From contig CAYLRN010000002.1 in assembly GCA_964386385.1 (NCBI GenBank), positions 186,001-250,000 on the forward strand: 64,000 bases of DNA. Reading direction: 5' to 3'. Within the stretch, counting starts at the first letter, position 1, and the number at the start of each line of letters is the position of its first letter. This DNA is from RUG572 sp964386385. GTDB lineage: Bacteria; Verrucomicrobiota; Kiritimatiellia; RFP12; UBA1067. Of the stretch, positions 8,937 to 17,964 are shown piece by piece. Under the pieces are notes generated by a model. The model did no database searches. It had not been told where the DNA came from and saw nothing but the letters and a program-made list of their open reading frames with translations. Both the position numbers and the translations under genes were made by a program.

Positions 8937-9112
8937 ACACTTGACAGTCGTTCGCCGGGAGGGCGGAAGTCCCCATCCGCCGCCGGGACGGAATCTGCCA
9001 CAACTCCCATGCGATTTCGTCCGCGCCGTAATCCCACAACTGCCGAAAAACCGCCCAAACAGGCCATTAAGGGGGAAACTTTCCATGGAAAGCGAAAAGT
9101 TCCCCCCTTAAC
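8937..9112. repeat. intergenic repeats upstream of ATPase gene
   Basis: No gene. Positions 9006-9037 hold a 32-bp repeat (CCCATGCGATTTCGTCCGCG and following bases) found again at 43260-43291 and, shortened, at 62768-62790. Positions 9067-9080 and 9098-9111 form a 14-bp inverted repeat with one mismatch (TTAAGGGGGAAACT and its complement) around a TTCCATGGAA palindrome. It lies immediately upstream of the -35 box at 9113 and could be an operator. Confidence 0.55.
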
Positions 9113-9141
9113 TTGACTTTCCATCCCTGCCGTGCTATCCT
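9113..9141 (+). promoter_or_regulatory. promoter giving a leaderless mRNA
   Basis: TTGACT (9113-9118), 17-nt spacer, TATCCT (9136-9141) with a TG one base upstream (extended -10). Only 6 nt separate the -10 box from the ATG at 9148, so transcription should start at or within a base or two of the A of the start codon. No ribosome site is present. Confidence 0.65.
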
Positions 9142-9147
9142 TCACGT

Positions 9148-10377
9148 ATGGATTTCTACAAACGCGAAACCTATCTGAAAAAAATCCGGGGATTCTATCA
9201 CGACTCTGGTCTGATCAAAGTCGTCACCGGCGTCCGTCGATGCGGAAAGTCCTGCCTAATGGCGACGATCGCAGATGAAATCCGCGCACAGGGCGTAGCC
9301 GAGACGCAGATTGTCTATTTGAATCTGGACATGCGTCCGTATCGCAAGACGAAGACGGCGGACGACCTTGAACGTCTCATCGACGAAAAGACGTCCTCGG
9401 CGCGGACTACCTACCTTTTCATTGACGAGATTCAGAATGTCGCCGGGTTCGAGGAAGTCCTAAACGCCTTTCGGGAGGAAGGTCGACATTCCATATTCAT
9501 AACTGGCTCAAACTCCTACCTTTTGAGCGGAGAGCTCGTCACGAAACTGACGGGGCGCTATCTGGAATTCGAGATGTTTCCGCTTGCCTTCAACGAATAT
9601 CTCGGCATGAAGAGATTTCTCGGCAAGCCAATCGCCCCCAGTCTTGTCGACGAGTTCGACAGGTATCTGCGAGACGGCGGTTTTCCGAAATCCGTACAAT
9701 ACGATTCAGCAGACGACCGACGGGCCTACATCGAGGGCGTCATTGCCGAAATATTCGAAAAAGACATCCGTCGACGCATGAAGATTCGACATCTTTCCGT
9801 TTTCAAGAAAATCCAGGCATATCTCATCAACAACTTCGGAACGGCGACAAGCCTGACCAATATTCTCGCCGAACTCGCGAAAGACGGCGTCCGCATAAAG
9901 CGCGAAACGCTCAATCGATACATCGACATTCTCAAAGACGCAAAGATTCTTTGCGAATGCCGCCGTTTCGATCTTAAATCACGCAAATCGATTTCAGGCG
10001 AACAGAAGTACTATCTCTCCGACCTGGGCTTCTACTTCGCCACCAACACCGACAACCGCGTCAACTACGGCCCCGCGCTTGAAAACGTCGTCTACACATA
10101 TGCCCGCGCACATGGCTATGCGGCGAGCGTCGGACGCATCGGACCGCTTGAATGCGACTTTATTTTCCGCCATGGAGAGGCAGAATATGCCTATGCCCAG
10201 ATCTGCATGACCATTGCGGCAAACCGTGAGACGGAAGACCGCGAATACGCGCCGCTGGAACGGATCAGGGACAACTATCCCAAGTACGTGCTGACGCGAA
10301 ACGACCCGATTCAGAGCCGCAACGGCGTCATCCACCGCAATCTTCCTGACTTCATGTCCGAGGAATCCGCATTTTAG
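9148..10377 (+). CDS. AAA-family ATPase with DUF4143-type C-terminal domain
   Basis: A 409-residue protein of the widespread archaeal/bacterial ATPase family (AAA_14 plus DUF4143). Walker A is GVRRCGKS (residues 28-35), Walker B is YLFIDEIQ (about 90-97), and sensor-1-like FITGSNS and the MFPLAFNEY segment follow. The C-terminal part carries a winged-helix-like region and a nuclease-like DUF4143 fold. The biological role of these ATPases is not established. The gene is visibly AT-richer and uses rarer codons (AAA, ATA, TTT, GAA) than its neighbours, which suggests horizontal acquisition. It sits in a repeat island and is predicted to be translated leaderlessly. Confidence 0.85.
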   Translation: MDFYKRETYLKKIRGFYHDSGLIKVVTGVRRCGKSCLMATIADEIRAQGVAETQIVYLNLDMRPYRKTKTADDLERLIDEKTSSARTTYLFIDEIQNVAGFEEVLNAFREEGRHSIFITGSNSYLLSGELVTKLTGRYLEFEMFPLAFNEYLGMKRFLGKPIAPSLVDEFDRYLRDGGFPKSVQYDSADDRRAYIEGVIAEIFEKDIRRRMKIRHLSVFKKIQAYLINNFGTATSLTNILAELAKDGVRIKRETLNRYIDILKDAKILCECRRFDLKSRKSISGEQKYYLSDLGFYFATNTDNRVNYGPALENVVYTYARAHGYAASVGRIGPLECDFIFRHGEAEYAYAQICMTIAANRETEDREYAPLERIRDNYPKYVLTRNDPIQSRNGVIHRNLPDFMSEESAF

Positions 10378-10540
10378 CCGCAGAAATGCAGAATATGCGG
10401 CAGAACGACAACTGACTTCGCGCTCTTTCGCGTCAGCCCCACAGAACTCCCCCCCCCCCCCCACTGCGGCGTGACGGGGCGTAGCGTCCTGCCGACACAG
10501 CGCCCGCCATGCGACGACCGAGGACGACCGCCCTCCCGGC
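10378..10540. other. convergent intergenic region with C14 homopolymer
   Basis: No gene is visible between the converging ATPase and smc genes. A run of 14 C lies at 10449-10462, prone to slippage or sequencing error. No convincing terminator hairpin was found. Confidence 0.6.
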
Positions 10541-13500
10541 CTAGCCGCTTGACCTCTCGTCTTCGGGGACGGGCTTCACGCCGATGTCCGCAAGGCGCAT
10601 CGAGATGATGCGCGACACGCCCTTCTCCTGCTGGGAGACGCCATAAACGAGGTCAGACCCTGCAATCGTGTGCTGGTTGTGCGTGATGATGAGGAACTGC
10701 GACCGGTCGAGGAACTCCTTGAGCGCCTCCACGAAGCGGCCGATGTTCGCATCGTCAAGCGCGGCGTCGAGCTCGTCCAGCATGCAGAACGGAGCCGGCT
10801 TGATCATGAAGATCGCGAAGAGAAGGGCGACGGCCGTCATCGTACGCTCTCCGCCGGAAAGCAGGGTGACGCTCTGCGGCCGCTTTCCGGGCGGACGCGC
10901 GATTATGTCGATGCCGCATTCAAGCGGGTCTTCGGCGTTCTCCAGCAGCACAAGGCGCGCCTCGCCGCCGTTGAAGAGCTTCGAAAACATCTTCTGGAAG
11001 TTGGCGTTCGCCTGCTGGAACGTGTCGCGGAACATCTGGCCGGACTTGTCGTTCAAGCTCTTGATGAGCGAAAGCACGTCCTCCTTCGCCGCAAGCAGGT
11101 CGGCCTCCTGCGCCTTCTCACGCGTGTAGCGCTCCTCCAGTTCGCGGAACTCCTCGATGGCCACCATGTTGACGGGGCCGAGCGCGGCGATCTGCGCGGA
11201 AAGCGAATTCACGCGGCTTTCAAGAACTTCGTCCGGCGGCGGCTCGCCGCCCTTCCAGTCCGGCTCCGGCTCGCGCAAGACCGCGTTCGCGTCCAGCCCG
11301 TACTCCTGGGCCAGATGCTCGTAGACGTTCTGGCGGCGCATCGTTGCCTCGGTGGCGGCGACTTCCAGACGGCCCTTCATGTCGCGCGCCCGATCGAGCT
11401 CCGCGCGCTTCGCGCCGACGCCGCCCTCGGAGAGGGCGAGACGCCGCTGAAGGTCGGTACGCGCTCCGCGCGTCTCCTCCACCTGCGCGCGCACCTCTGC
11501 GGCCTGTTCGCGCAGTTCGTCGAGAGAGCCCATCAGCTCGGCGGTCTCATCGCGAAGGCGCTGGATCGCGTCCTCGTATCCGCGAATGCCGGCCTGGCGG
11601 CCCTCGATCATCTTGTTGAGCTCGTCGCGCCTCTTCGACGCGCCTTCCTTCTGCTGGGACGTGAGCTGGAGCTCGTTCTCCATCTGCGCGGACGCAATGC
11701 GCTTCTCCGTGAGGCGGCGGCTTTCCTCTCCATGAGAGGACTCGGCCAGCTGCAGTTCCTCCTGCCGCTGCGCGACGCCGTCCATGAGCGCGTCGCGGCG
11801 GGCGACGGTCTCCTCAAGCTCCTGCGACAGGGCGGCGCGGCGCGCGTCGTCGCCGGCGTTCGCGGCCTGCACGGCGGCAAGCTCTTCGCGAACCCGCTCA
11901 AGGCGGGTGCGCAGCGCGGCGGCGTCCCGCTCCACGCCGGCGCGTTCGCCCTCCGCCTGCGCGGCGGCGCGGCGCGCGTTGGCAAGCGCGGCGGCGGAGC
12001 TCTTCACCTGCTCGGCAAGCGCGGCCGACTGCTCGGCGCCGGTGGCAAGAGTGCGGCGTCCGTCGTCAATCCGCCTGCGAAGCGCGTCGAGGGCCCCGGA
12101 CGTCTCCGCAATGAGCATCTTGCGGCCGAGCGGGGACGCGGCGGCGGCGCCCGGCATCCACACGTCGACCGTGCCGTCCGCTCCGTAGACGACGCCCGCG
12201 AGGGTGACGGAACGGACGCCCGGAACGGGGCCGTCCGCAACGACGACGTCGCCGAGAAGCCGTTCCGCGGCGTCGGCGAAATCCGCGTCGACGGAAACAT
12301 GGTCGAGAAGGCGGTCGCCCGCCGGGGATTCGCGGGGCGGACACGCCTCAGGCCGCGCCTGCGCGACAAGGCGGGCGCTCCCGGCCTGGTGGCGCGAGAG
12401 GGCTGACACCGCTGCAACGGCGGCTTCCGCGTCCGCGACGACGACCGCGTCCGCCCACGCGCGAAGCGCGGCCTCAAGCGCGGCGCGGTATTCGGCGGGG
12501 GCGTTGAAGCGGTCGGCGAGACTGCCAAGCGGCGCATGGCCCTCGACGGCGACCGTGCCATCGAGAAGCGCCTGTGCGCCGGCGGCGAAAGCGTCGGAAG
12601 CCGCCTTGGCGTCATTGAGCAGGTCGAGCTGAGCCTCCTTCGCGGCGGCCTCGGCCTGCATCTTCCCGAAATTCGCGCGAAGGTCGTCAAGTTCGGCCGC
12701 AAGGGCGGCGCGGCGTTCCTCCGCCGCGTCGTTGGCGGCGACGGCGGCCTCCTCGGCGGCGCGGGCGCCTTCAAGGCGCGCGGTCACGGACGCGAGCGCC
12801 TTCCCGGCGGCGGCGGCCGACTGGCGCAACTGCTCCTCTTCGCTTGAAAGGCGTTCGCGCCTGAGGATGGCGTCGCGGGCCTGCGCCTCGATGCGGGCGA
12901 GCTCGTCGCGGATCTCCGTCGCCCGGCGGTCGCAGGCGACGGACTGCGTACGTCCCTCCTGCAGGGCCAGACGGAGCTCGTCGATGCGCGCCGTCGATTC
13001 CGCGAACGACTTCTCGGCGGATTCAAGGGCCTCCTGTGCGGCGGCGAGTCCGTCTGCAAGCAGGGCCTCCTTCTGCTCAAGCGACTCCTCCTGCATCCCG
13101 ATTTCCTCGAGCTGGCGGAGGGTCTGGCTGATTTCGCGTCCGTCGCGGTCGCTCCACGCCTTGTATTCGGCGATGCGCTGCTCGTTGACGCCGATCACCT
13201 CGCGGGCGCGGGCGAAGGAGCCCTCGGCCTGTGCGGCGCGCGTCTGCAGCGCGGCAAGACGCTCCTCGAGCGCGTGCATGTCCGCATGGATCTGCTGCGC
13301 CTCGCTCTCGGCGGCGTTGACGGCGGCAGTTGCGTCGACGATGGTCTGCTCCGCCTGCTGCTGGTTCCTGGCGTTCATCTCAAGGGCGAGGTTGAACGCC
13401 TGGATTCTGCCCTTGGAAAGGTAGATGTCGAGTCCGCGCAGTTCGTCGCGGAGTTCCTTGTACTTCTCCGCCTTGCCGACCTGGCGCTGGAGCGAGCCAA

Positions 13501-14104
13501 TCTGACGCTTCATCTCGCGCAGGACGTCGGCCTCGCGGAGAAGGTTCTGCTCGGTCTGCTCGATCTTGCGGATCGCCTCCTTGCGGTCCGCCTTGAACTT
13601 GGTGATGCCGGCCGCCTCCTCGAAGACGGCGCGGCGGTCCTCCGGCTTGGAGGAGAGGATCTGGTCGATCTGGCCCTGCGCCATCACGGAATACGACGTC
13701 GTGCCGATACCGGTGCCCATGAAGAGGCGCTTGATGTCCTTGAGGCCGCACTTGACCTTGTTGATGAAGTACTCGCCCGCGCCGTCACGGTAGACGCGGC
13801 GCGTGACGGTAACCTCATGGTACTCCGTGCCAAGCTCCTTTTCGCAGTCGGCGAAGGTGATGGAGACCTCGGCGAGTCCGAGCGGCTTGCGGGTGTCGGT
13901 GCCGTTGAACACCACGTCCACCAGCTTGGAGCAGCGGATGGCCGTGGGACGCTGTTCGCCGAGAACCCAGCGGATGGCGTCGGATACGTTCGACTTGCCG
14001 CAGCCGTTCGGACCGACGATGGCAATCATGCCCGGCTCGAAGGAGAGCCGGGTGCGATCCGCGAACGACTTGAAGCCCTGGATGTCGAGCTGCTTGAGAT
14101 ACAC
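10541..14104 (-). CDS. smc: chromosome segregation protein SMC
   Basis: Condensin-type ATPase that organises and segregates the nucleoid, working with ScpA and ScpB (not in this window). The 1187 residues show the full architecture: Walker A GPNGCGKS (residues 31-38), two long Ala/Glu/Arg-rich coiled coils flanking a hinge (about 500-660), and a C-terminal head with signature LSGGERTMTAVALLF and Walker B PFCMLDELDAALDDAN. The start is GTG 14104 with only a weak GGAAGCG upstream; the MYLKQLDIQGFKSF N-terminus is exactly that of the family, so the start is secure. It lies 21 nt after the proline-rich gene and may be cotranscribed with it. Confidence 0.96.
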   Translation of the reverse strand: MYLKQLDIQGFKSFADRTRLSFEPGMIAIVGPNGCGKSNVSDAIRWVLGEQRPTAIRCSKLVDVVFNGTDTRKPLGLAEVSITFADCEKELGTEYHEVTVTRRVYRDGAGEYFINKVKCGLKDIKRLFMGTGIGTTSYSVMAQGQIDQILSSKPEDRRAVFEEAAGITKFKADRKEAIRKIEQTEQNLLREADVLREMKRQIGSLQRQVGKAEKYKELRDELRGLDIYLSKGRIQAFNLALEMNARNQQQAEQTIVDATAAVNAAESEAQQIHADMHALEERLAALQTRAAQAEGSFARAREVIGVNEQRIAEYKAWSDRDGREISQTLRQLEEIGMQEESLEQKEALLADGLAAAQEALESAEKSFAESTARIDELRLALQEGRTQSVACDRRATEIRDELARIEAQARDAILRRERLSSEEEQLRQSAAAAGKALASVTARLEGARAAEEAAVAANDAAEERRAALAAELDDLRANFGKMQAEAAAKEAQLDLLNDAKAASDAFAAGAQALLDGTVAVEGHAPLGSLADRFNAPAEYRAALEAALRAWADAVVVADAEAAVAAVSALSRHQAGSARLVAQARPEACPPRESPAGDRLLDHVSVDADFADAAERLLGDVVVADGPVPGVRSVTLAGVVYGADGTVDVWMPGAAAASPLGRKMLIAETSGALDALRRRIDDGRRTLATGAEQSAALAEQVKSSAAALANARRAAAQAEGERAGVERDAAALRTRLERVREELAAVQAANAGDDARRAALSQELEETVARRDALMDGVAQRQEELQLAESSHGEESRRLTEKRIASAQMENELQLTSQQKEGASKRRDELNKMIEGRQAGIRGYEDAIQRLRDETAELMGSLDELREQAAEVRAQVEETRGARTDLQRRLALSEGGVGAKRAELDRARDMKGRLEVAATEATMRRQNVYEHLAQEYGLDANAVLREPEPDWKGGEPPPDEVLESRVNSLSAQIAALGPVNMVAIEEFRELEERYTREKAQEADLLAAKEDVLSLIKSLNDKSGQMFRDTFQQANANFQKMFSKLFNGGEARLVLLENAEDPLECGIDIIARPPGKRPQSVTLLSGGERTMTAVALLFAIFMIKPAPFCMLDELDAALDDANIGRFVEALKEFLDRSQFLIITHNQHTIAGSDLVYGVSQQEKGVSRIISMRLADIGVKPVPEDERSSG

Positions 14105-14125
14105 TTGGACGCTTCCGAAGCTGGA

Positions 14126-14482
14126 CTACCAGGCCCTGCGGCGGCGAGGCGACGGAGGTGGCGGCGGCGGCGCGGGCTGCACGACGACAGGCTGGGCCAC
14201 AACTGGCGTCGCGACGACGGGCTGCGCAACAACCGGCTGCTGCACGACCACGGGCTGCTGGACTACCGCAGGCTGCTGCACCACGACGGGCTGCTGCACG
14301 ACGACCGTCGTCGGCTGGGGCGGGGGCGGCGGAGGCGCGGGCGGCGGCGCTCCAAGGAGGGCGGCGGTGACGCCGGCCGCGATTCCGCCGGCGATCGCGT
14401 CGCCGCGATGGTGGTGCTTCTTGGCCAGGGCAGGGGACGCCGCCAGAACGGCCGCGACAAGAATCGTGATGGCTCTTCTCAT
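14126..14482 (-). CDS. secreted proline-rich protein with VVVQQP repeats
   Basis: The ATG at 14482 follows AGGAGTGACC, an ideal site; the GTG two codons earlier lies inside it. The 118-residue protein has a signal peptide (MRRAITILVAAVLAASPALA), a basic KKHHHRGD stretch, a Gly/Ala-rich segment (AIAGGIAAGVTAALLG), polyproline, about nine units of the type VVVQQP/VVAQP, polyproline again and a terminal RRRRAW. The AIAGGIAAG segment resembles the glycine-zipper-like hydrophobic part of small envelope proteins. Composition suggests an extended, periplasm- or wall-spanning polypeptide. Function unknown. It lies between asd and smc on the same strand. Confidence 0.65.
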   Translation of the reverse strand: MRRAITILVAAVLAASPALAKKHHHRGDAIAGGIAAGVTAALLGAPPPAPPPPPPQPTTVVVQQPVVVQQPAVVQQPVVVQQPVVAQPVVATPVVAQPVVVQPAPPPPPPSPRRRRAW

Positions 14483-14538
14483 GGTCACTCCTTTTTTTAT
14501 TCAGTCAATCGGCAAATCGGACAGCGCGGGGCGAACAA

Positions 14539-15552
14539 TCAGACGAGTCCGCGCTTGACGAGGTGTTCGGCGATTTCGACGGCGTTGAGCGCCGCGCCGC
14601 GAAGAAGCTGGTCGCCGGAGACGAAGATGTCCAGCCCCTTCCTGTCGTTCCGGGAAATGTCCTGGCGGATGCGCCCGCAGAGGACGTCGTACTTCTGCGT
14701 CGCGTCAAGCGGCATCGGATATCCGCCGTTCAGCGGGTCGTCGACCACCGTCACGCCCTCGGCGGCGGAAAGGATCTCGCGCGCCTCCTCCGGCGTGACG
14801 TCCTCCTCGAACTCGAGGTTGAGCGATTCGGAATGCGCGCGCGGAATCGGGACGCGCACCGACGTGCAGGAAAGCATCAAGTCCGGCGCATGGAGCATCT
14901 TGCGCGCCTCGTTGCGCATCTTGAGCTCCTCGAGCGTGTACCAGTTCGTCTCGTCGAACTTGTCGATATGCGGGATGAGGTTGTACGTCAGCTGGTGCTG
15001 GAACGCCTTGACGGTGGGGGCTCGGCCCTCGGCCATCTCCTTCATCTGGAGCTCGAGCTCCGCAAGGCCCGGCGCGCCGGCGCCGGAGGCGGCCTGGTAC
15101 GTGGAGGCGATGACGCGGCGGAGCTTCTTCGCCCTGTGAAGCGGGGCCACGGCCTCGAGCATGATGGCGGTGGTGCAGTTGGGATTCGCGATCACGCCCT
15201 TGTTCCAGTCCAGGTCCTCCGCGTTCACCTGCGGAACGACGAGCGGGACGTCCGGGTCCTGACGGAACGCGCGGGAGTTGTCGATCATCTTCGCGCCGGC
15301 CTTCACGACGGCGTCCTTCAGCTGGACCGCGACGTCCGTCTTTCCGGCGAACAGCACGATGTCCAGCCCGGCGAACGAATCCTCGCCCGCCTTCTTCACG
15401 TGGTATGTCTCGCCGCCAATCACCTCGTCGCGCTCGCGCGACGCGAAAACCTGCACCTTCCCGCACGGGAAGGCGCGGTCCTTCAGAACCTTTATCATCT
15501 CGGCGCCGACCGCGCCAACGCCTACAAGACCTACTTTGTACTCTTTGCTCAT
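14539..15552 (-). CDS. asd: aspartate-semialdehyde dehydrogenase
   Basis: Reduces L-aspartyl-4-phosphate to aspartate semialdehyde with NADPH, feeding lysine/diaminopimelate and threonine/methionine synthesis. The dinucleotide motif GLVGVGAVGAEM is at residues 8-19, the catalytic Cys is in NPNCTTAIM (about residue 128), and the catalytic His is in the VRVPIPRAHSE segment. The 337-residue length is normal. A GGTGGAG site precedes the ATG. It has its own promoter and supplies the substrate of the hom product at 5.3 kb. Confidence 0.95.
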   Translation of the reverse strand: MSKEYKVGLVGVGAVGAEMIKVLKDRAFPCGKVQVFASRERDEVIGGETYHVKKAGEDSFAGLDIVLFAGKTDVAVQLKDAVVKAGAKMIDNSRAFRQDPDVPLVVPQVNAEDLDWNKGVIANPNCTTAIMLEAVAPLHRAKKLRRVIASTYQAASGAGAPGLAELELQMKEMAEGRAPTVKAFQHQLTYNLIPHIDKFDETNWYTLEELKMRNEARKMLHAPDLMLSCTSVRVPIPRAHSESLNLEFEEDVTPEEAREILSAAEGVTVVDDPLNGGYPMPLDATQKYDVLCGRIRQDISRNDRKGLDIFVSGDQLLRGAALNAVEIAEHLVKRGLV

Positions 15553-15603
15553 GTTCGAACTTCTCCACCGGCCGCGGACTCAAGACCGCAGACCATGAAA
15601 CAG

Positions 15604-15609
15604 ATTATA
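15604..15609 (-). promoter_or_regulatory. -10 box of the asd promoter
   Basis: TATAAT on the minus strand, placing the start near 15597 and a leader of about 45 nt. No good -35 box lies at 16-18 nt, so activation or a weak promoter is likely. Confidence 0.5.
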
Positions 15610-15643
15610 TCACAATGCGCAGGGGCGTTGTGGCACAAACGCC

Positions 15644-15673
15644 TGCGTAGGCGAAAGGCCTCCCGCCTACGCA
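15644..15673 (-). terminator. hairpin at the end of manA
   Basis: Perfect 10-bp arms TGCGTAGGCG (15644-15653) and CGCCTACGCA (15664-15673) around a 10-nt loop. The proximal arm includes the manA stop codon. There is no long U-tract after it, only GTTTG. Confidence 0.6.
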
Positions 15674-16491
15674 AGCGTCGTGACGAGCGCCGTGCCGCGC
15701 ACGGGAATGGACGCGGCGCAGTTCGCCGGCACGAGGACGCTGCGCTCCGCCTCCACGTCGAAGACTGCCGTGAACGTCTCGGCGCTCGCCGGCACGTCCA
15801 GGACGCCGTTCACGGCGACAGGGCGGAAGCGGAAGAACGGACACTCCACCTCCGCGCGCGGCTCCGGCGCGGAAAGGTCGAAGTCGATGGACTTCAGCGA
15901 CTGCGCGACGTGCAGTTCGCGCGGCCGTCCGTCAGCCCCCACGCGCCCCCAGTCGTAGAGACGGAATGTCGTGTCCGAACTCTGCTGGACTTCATACACC
16001 CGCACGCGCTCGCCGATCGCGTGGACGAGGCCGCCGGGGATGAAGAGCGTCAGGCCGGGACGGCAGTCATGCCGCGCGAGCGACTCCTCGAAGCGGCCCG
16101 TGCGCACGTCCTCCTCCACGCGGGCGGGAGAGACGCCGGGCTTCAGCCCCGCGAAAATCGGGCCGTCGCCGCCAAGCGCATACCACATCTCCGTCTTCGG
16201 ATCGCCACCGGTCAGAAGGCGGGTCCGCTCGTTCGGATGGACCTGGACGCTCAGGCGGTCCTTCGCGTCTATGACCTTGAAGAGAAGCGGAAACGCCGCC
16301 GCGTCGGACGCCTTCGTCCCGACGAACGTCGCGCCGTATTCGCGCACCAGGTCATCCAGCGCCCGCCCGGCAAAGGCGCCTTCGGCGACGACGGACGGCG
16401 CGGACGGATGGGCCGATATCTCCCAGGACTCGCTGCCCCAGATCTTCTCGTGGACGTTCGACCTGAACGTCAGCGGATGGAACTCTGCCAT
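15667..16491 (-). CDS. manA: type I mannose-6-phosphate isomerase-like cupin
   Basis: Interconverts fructose 6-phosphate and mannose 6-phosphate. The zinc-site motifs VQVHPNE (around residue 84) and the TEMWYAL segment (Glu ligand) are present, with LFIPGGLVHAIGERVRVYEVQQSSDTTF carrying the later metal-binding His and active-site region. At 274 residues it matches the short bacterial PMI class. A GGGAGCGAAA site precedes the ATG. It lies 33 nt after rsfS, as third gene of a recA-rsfS-manA unit. Confidence 0.85.
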   Translation of the reverse strand: MAEFHPLTFRSNVHEKIWGSESWEISAHPSAPSVVAEGAFAGRALDDLVREYGATFVGTKASDAAAFPLLFKVIDAKDRLSVQVHPNERTRLLTGGDPKTEMWYALGGDGPIFAGLKPGVSPARVEEDVRTGRFEESLARHDCRPGLTLFIPGGLVHAIGERVRVYEVQQSSDTTFRLYDWGRVGADGRPRELHVAQSLKSIDFDLSAPEPRAEVECPFFRFRPVAVNGVLDVPASAETFTAVFDVEAERSVLVPANCAASIPVRGTALVTTLA

Positions 16492-16524
16492 TTTCGCTCC
16501 CAGAGGCGAGAACGCCGGACGGCA

Positions 16525-16863
16525 TCAGAACTCCACCGGCTTCGCCGACGCCCAGAGCTTTTCCAGGGCGTAGTAGGCGCGGCCTTCCGGCGTGAACACG
16601 TGCACGATCACGTCCGTGAAATCCAGTATGAGCCAGCTGGCGTCCGAATCGCCGGAAACGCGGTGGCACTTGGCGCCTGCGGCCTGAAGGGCCTTCTGGA
16701 CGCCAAGCAGCAGGGCGTTGAGGTGCGGGCCTGCGGCGCCTGTCGCGACGACAAACGCATCGCACAGGCCGGAGACGCCGCGGACGTCGTACGTCCTGAC
16801 GTCCTCGGCCTTCTTGTCCTCAAGCGCCGCTACGATGACCTTGACTTCTTCTTCGAGTGTCAT
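16525..16863 (-). CDS. rsfS: ribosome silencing factor RsfS (Iojap family)
   Basis: A 112-residue protein that binds L14 on the large subunit and blocks subunit joining in starvation. The family pattern is visible: EDVRTYDVRGVSGLCDAFVV at the N-terminus, then VSGDSDASWLILDFTDVIVHVF and a closing YALEKLW. The ATG at 16863 begins 2 nt after the recA stop. A longer frame reaching 17685 is only the antisense/offset shadow of recA and was not used. Confidence 0.93.
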   Translation of the reverse strand: MTLEEEVKVIVAALEDKKAEDVRTYDVRGVSGLCDAFVVATGAAGPHLNALLLGVQKALQAAGAKCHRVSGDSDASWLILDFTDVIVHVFTPEGRAYYALEKLWASAKPVEF

Positions 16864-16865
16864 TT

Positions 16866-17903
<1,038 letters not shown>

Positions 17904-17933
17904 TCTCACTCCTAACTGTCCTGACGAGACGGC

Positions 17934-17942
17934 ATTATAGCA
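17934..17942 (-). promoter_or_regulatory. extended -10 promoter of recA
   Basis: TGCTATAAT on the minus strand is an ideal extended -10 element; no matching -35 lies at 17 nt. The predicted start is near 17927, giving a leader of about 24 nt with the ribosome site. Confidence 0.65.
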
Positions 17943-17964
17943 TAAATCGGGGAGACATGGGAGG

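Noticed and set aside
9067..9111. terminator between fusA and the ATPase gene
   Set aside because: The inverted repeat has a long inner region, no U-tract and abuts a -35 box; an operator-like role fits better.
14539..15666. lysine riboswitch before asd
   Set aside because: The leader is only about 45 nt, far too short for the L-box.
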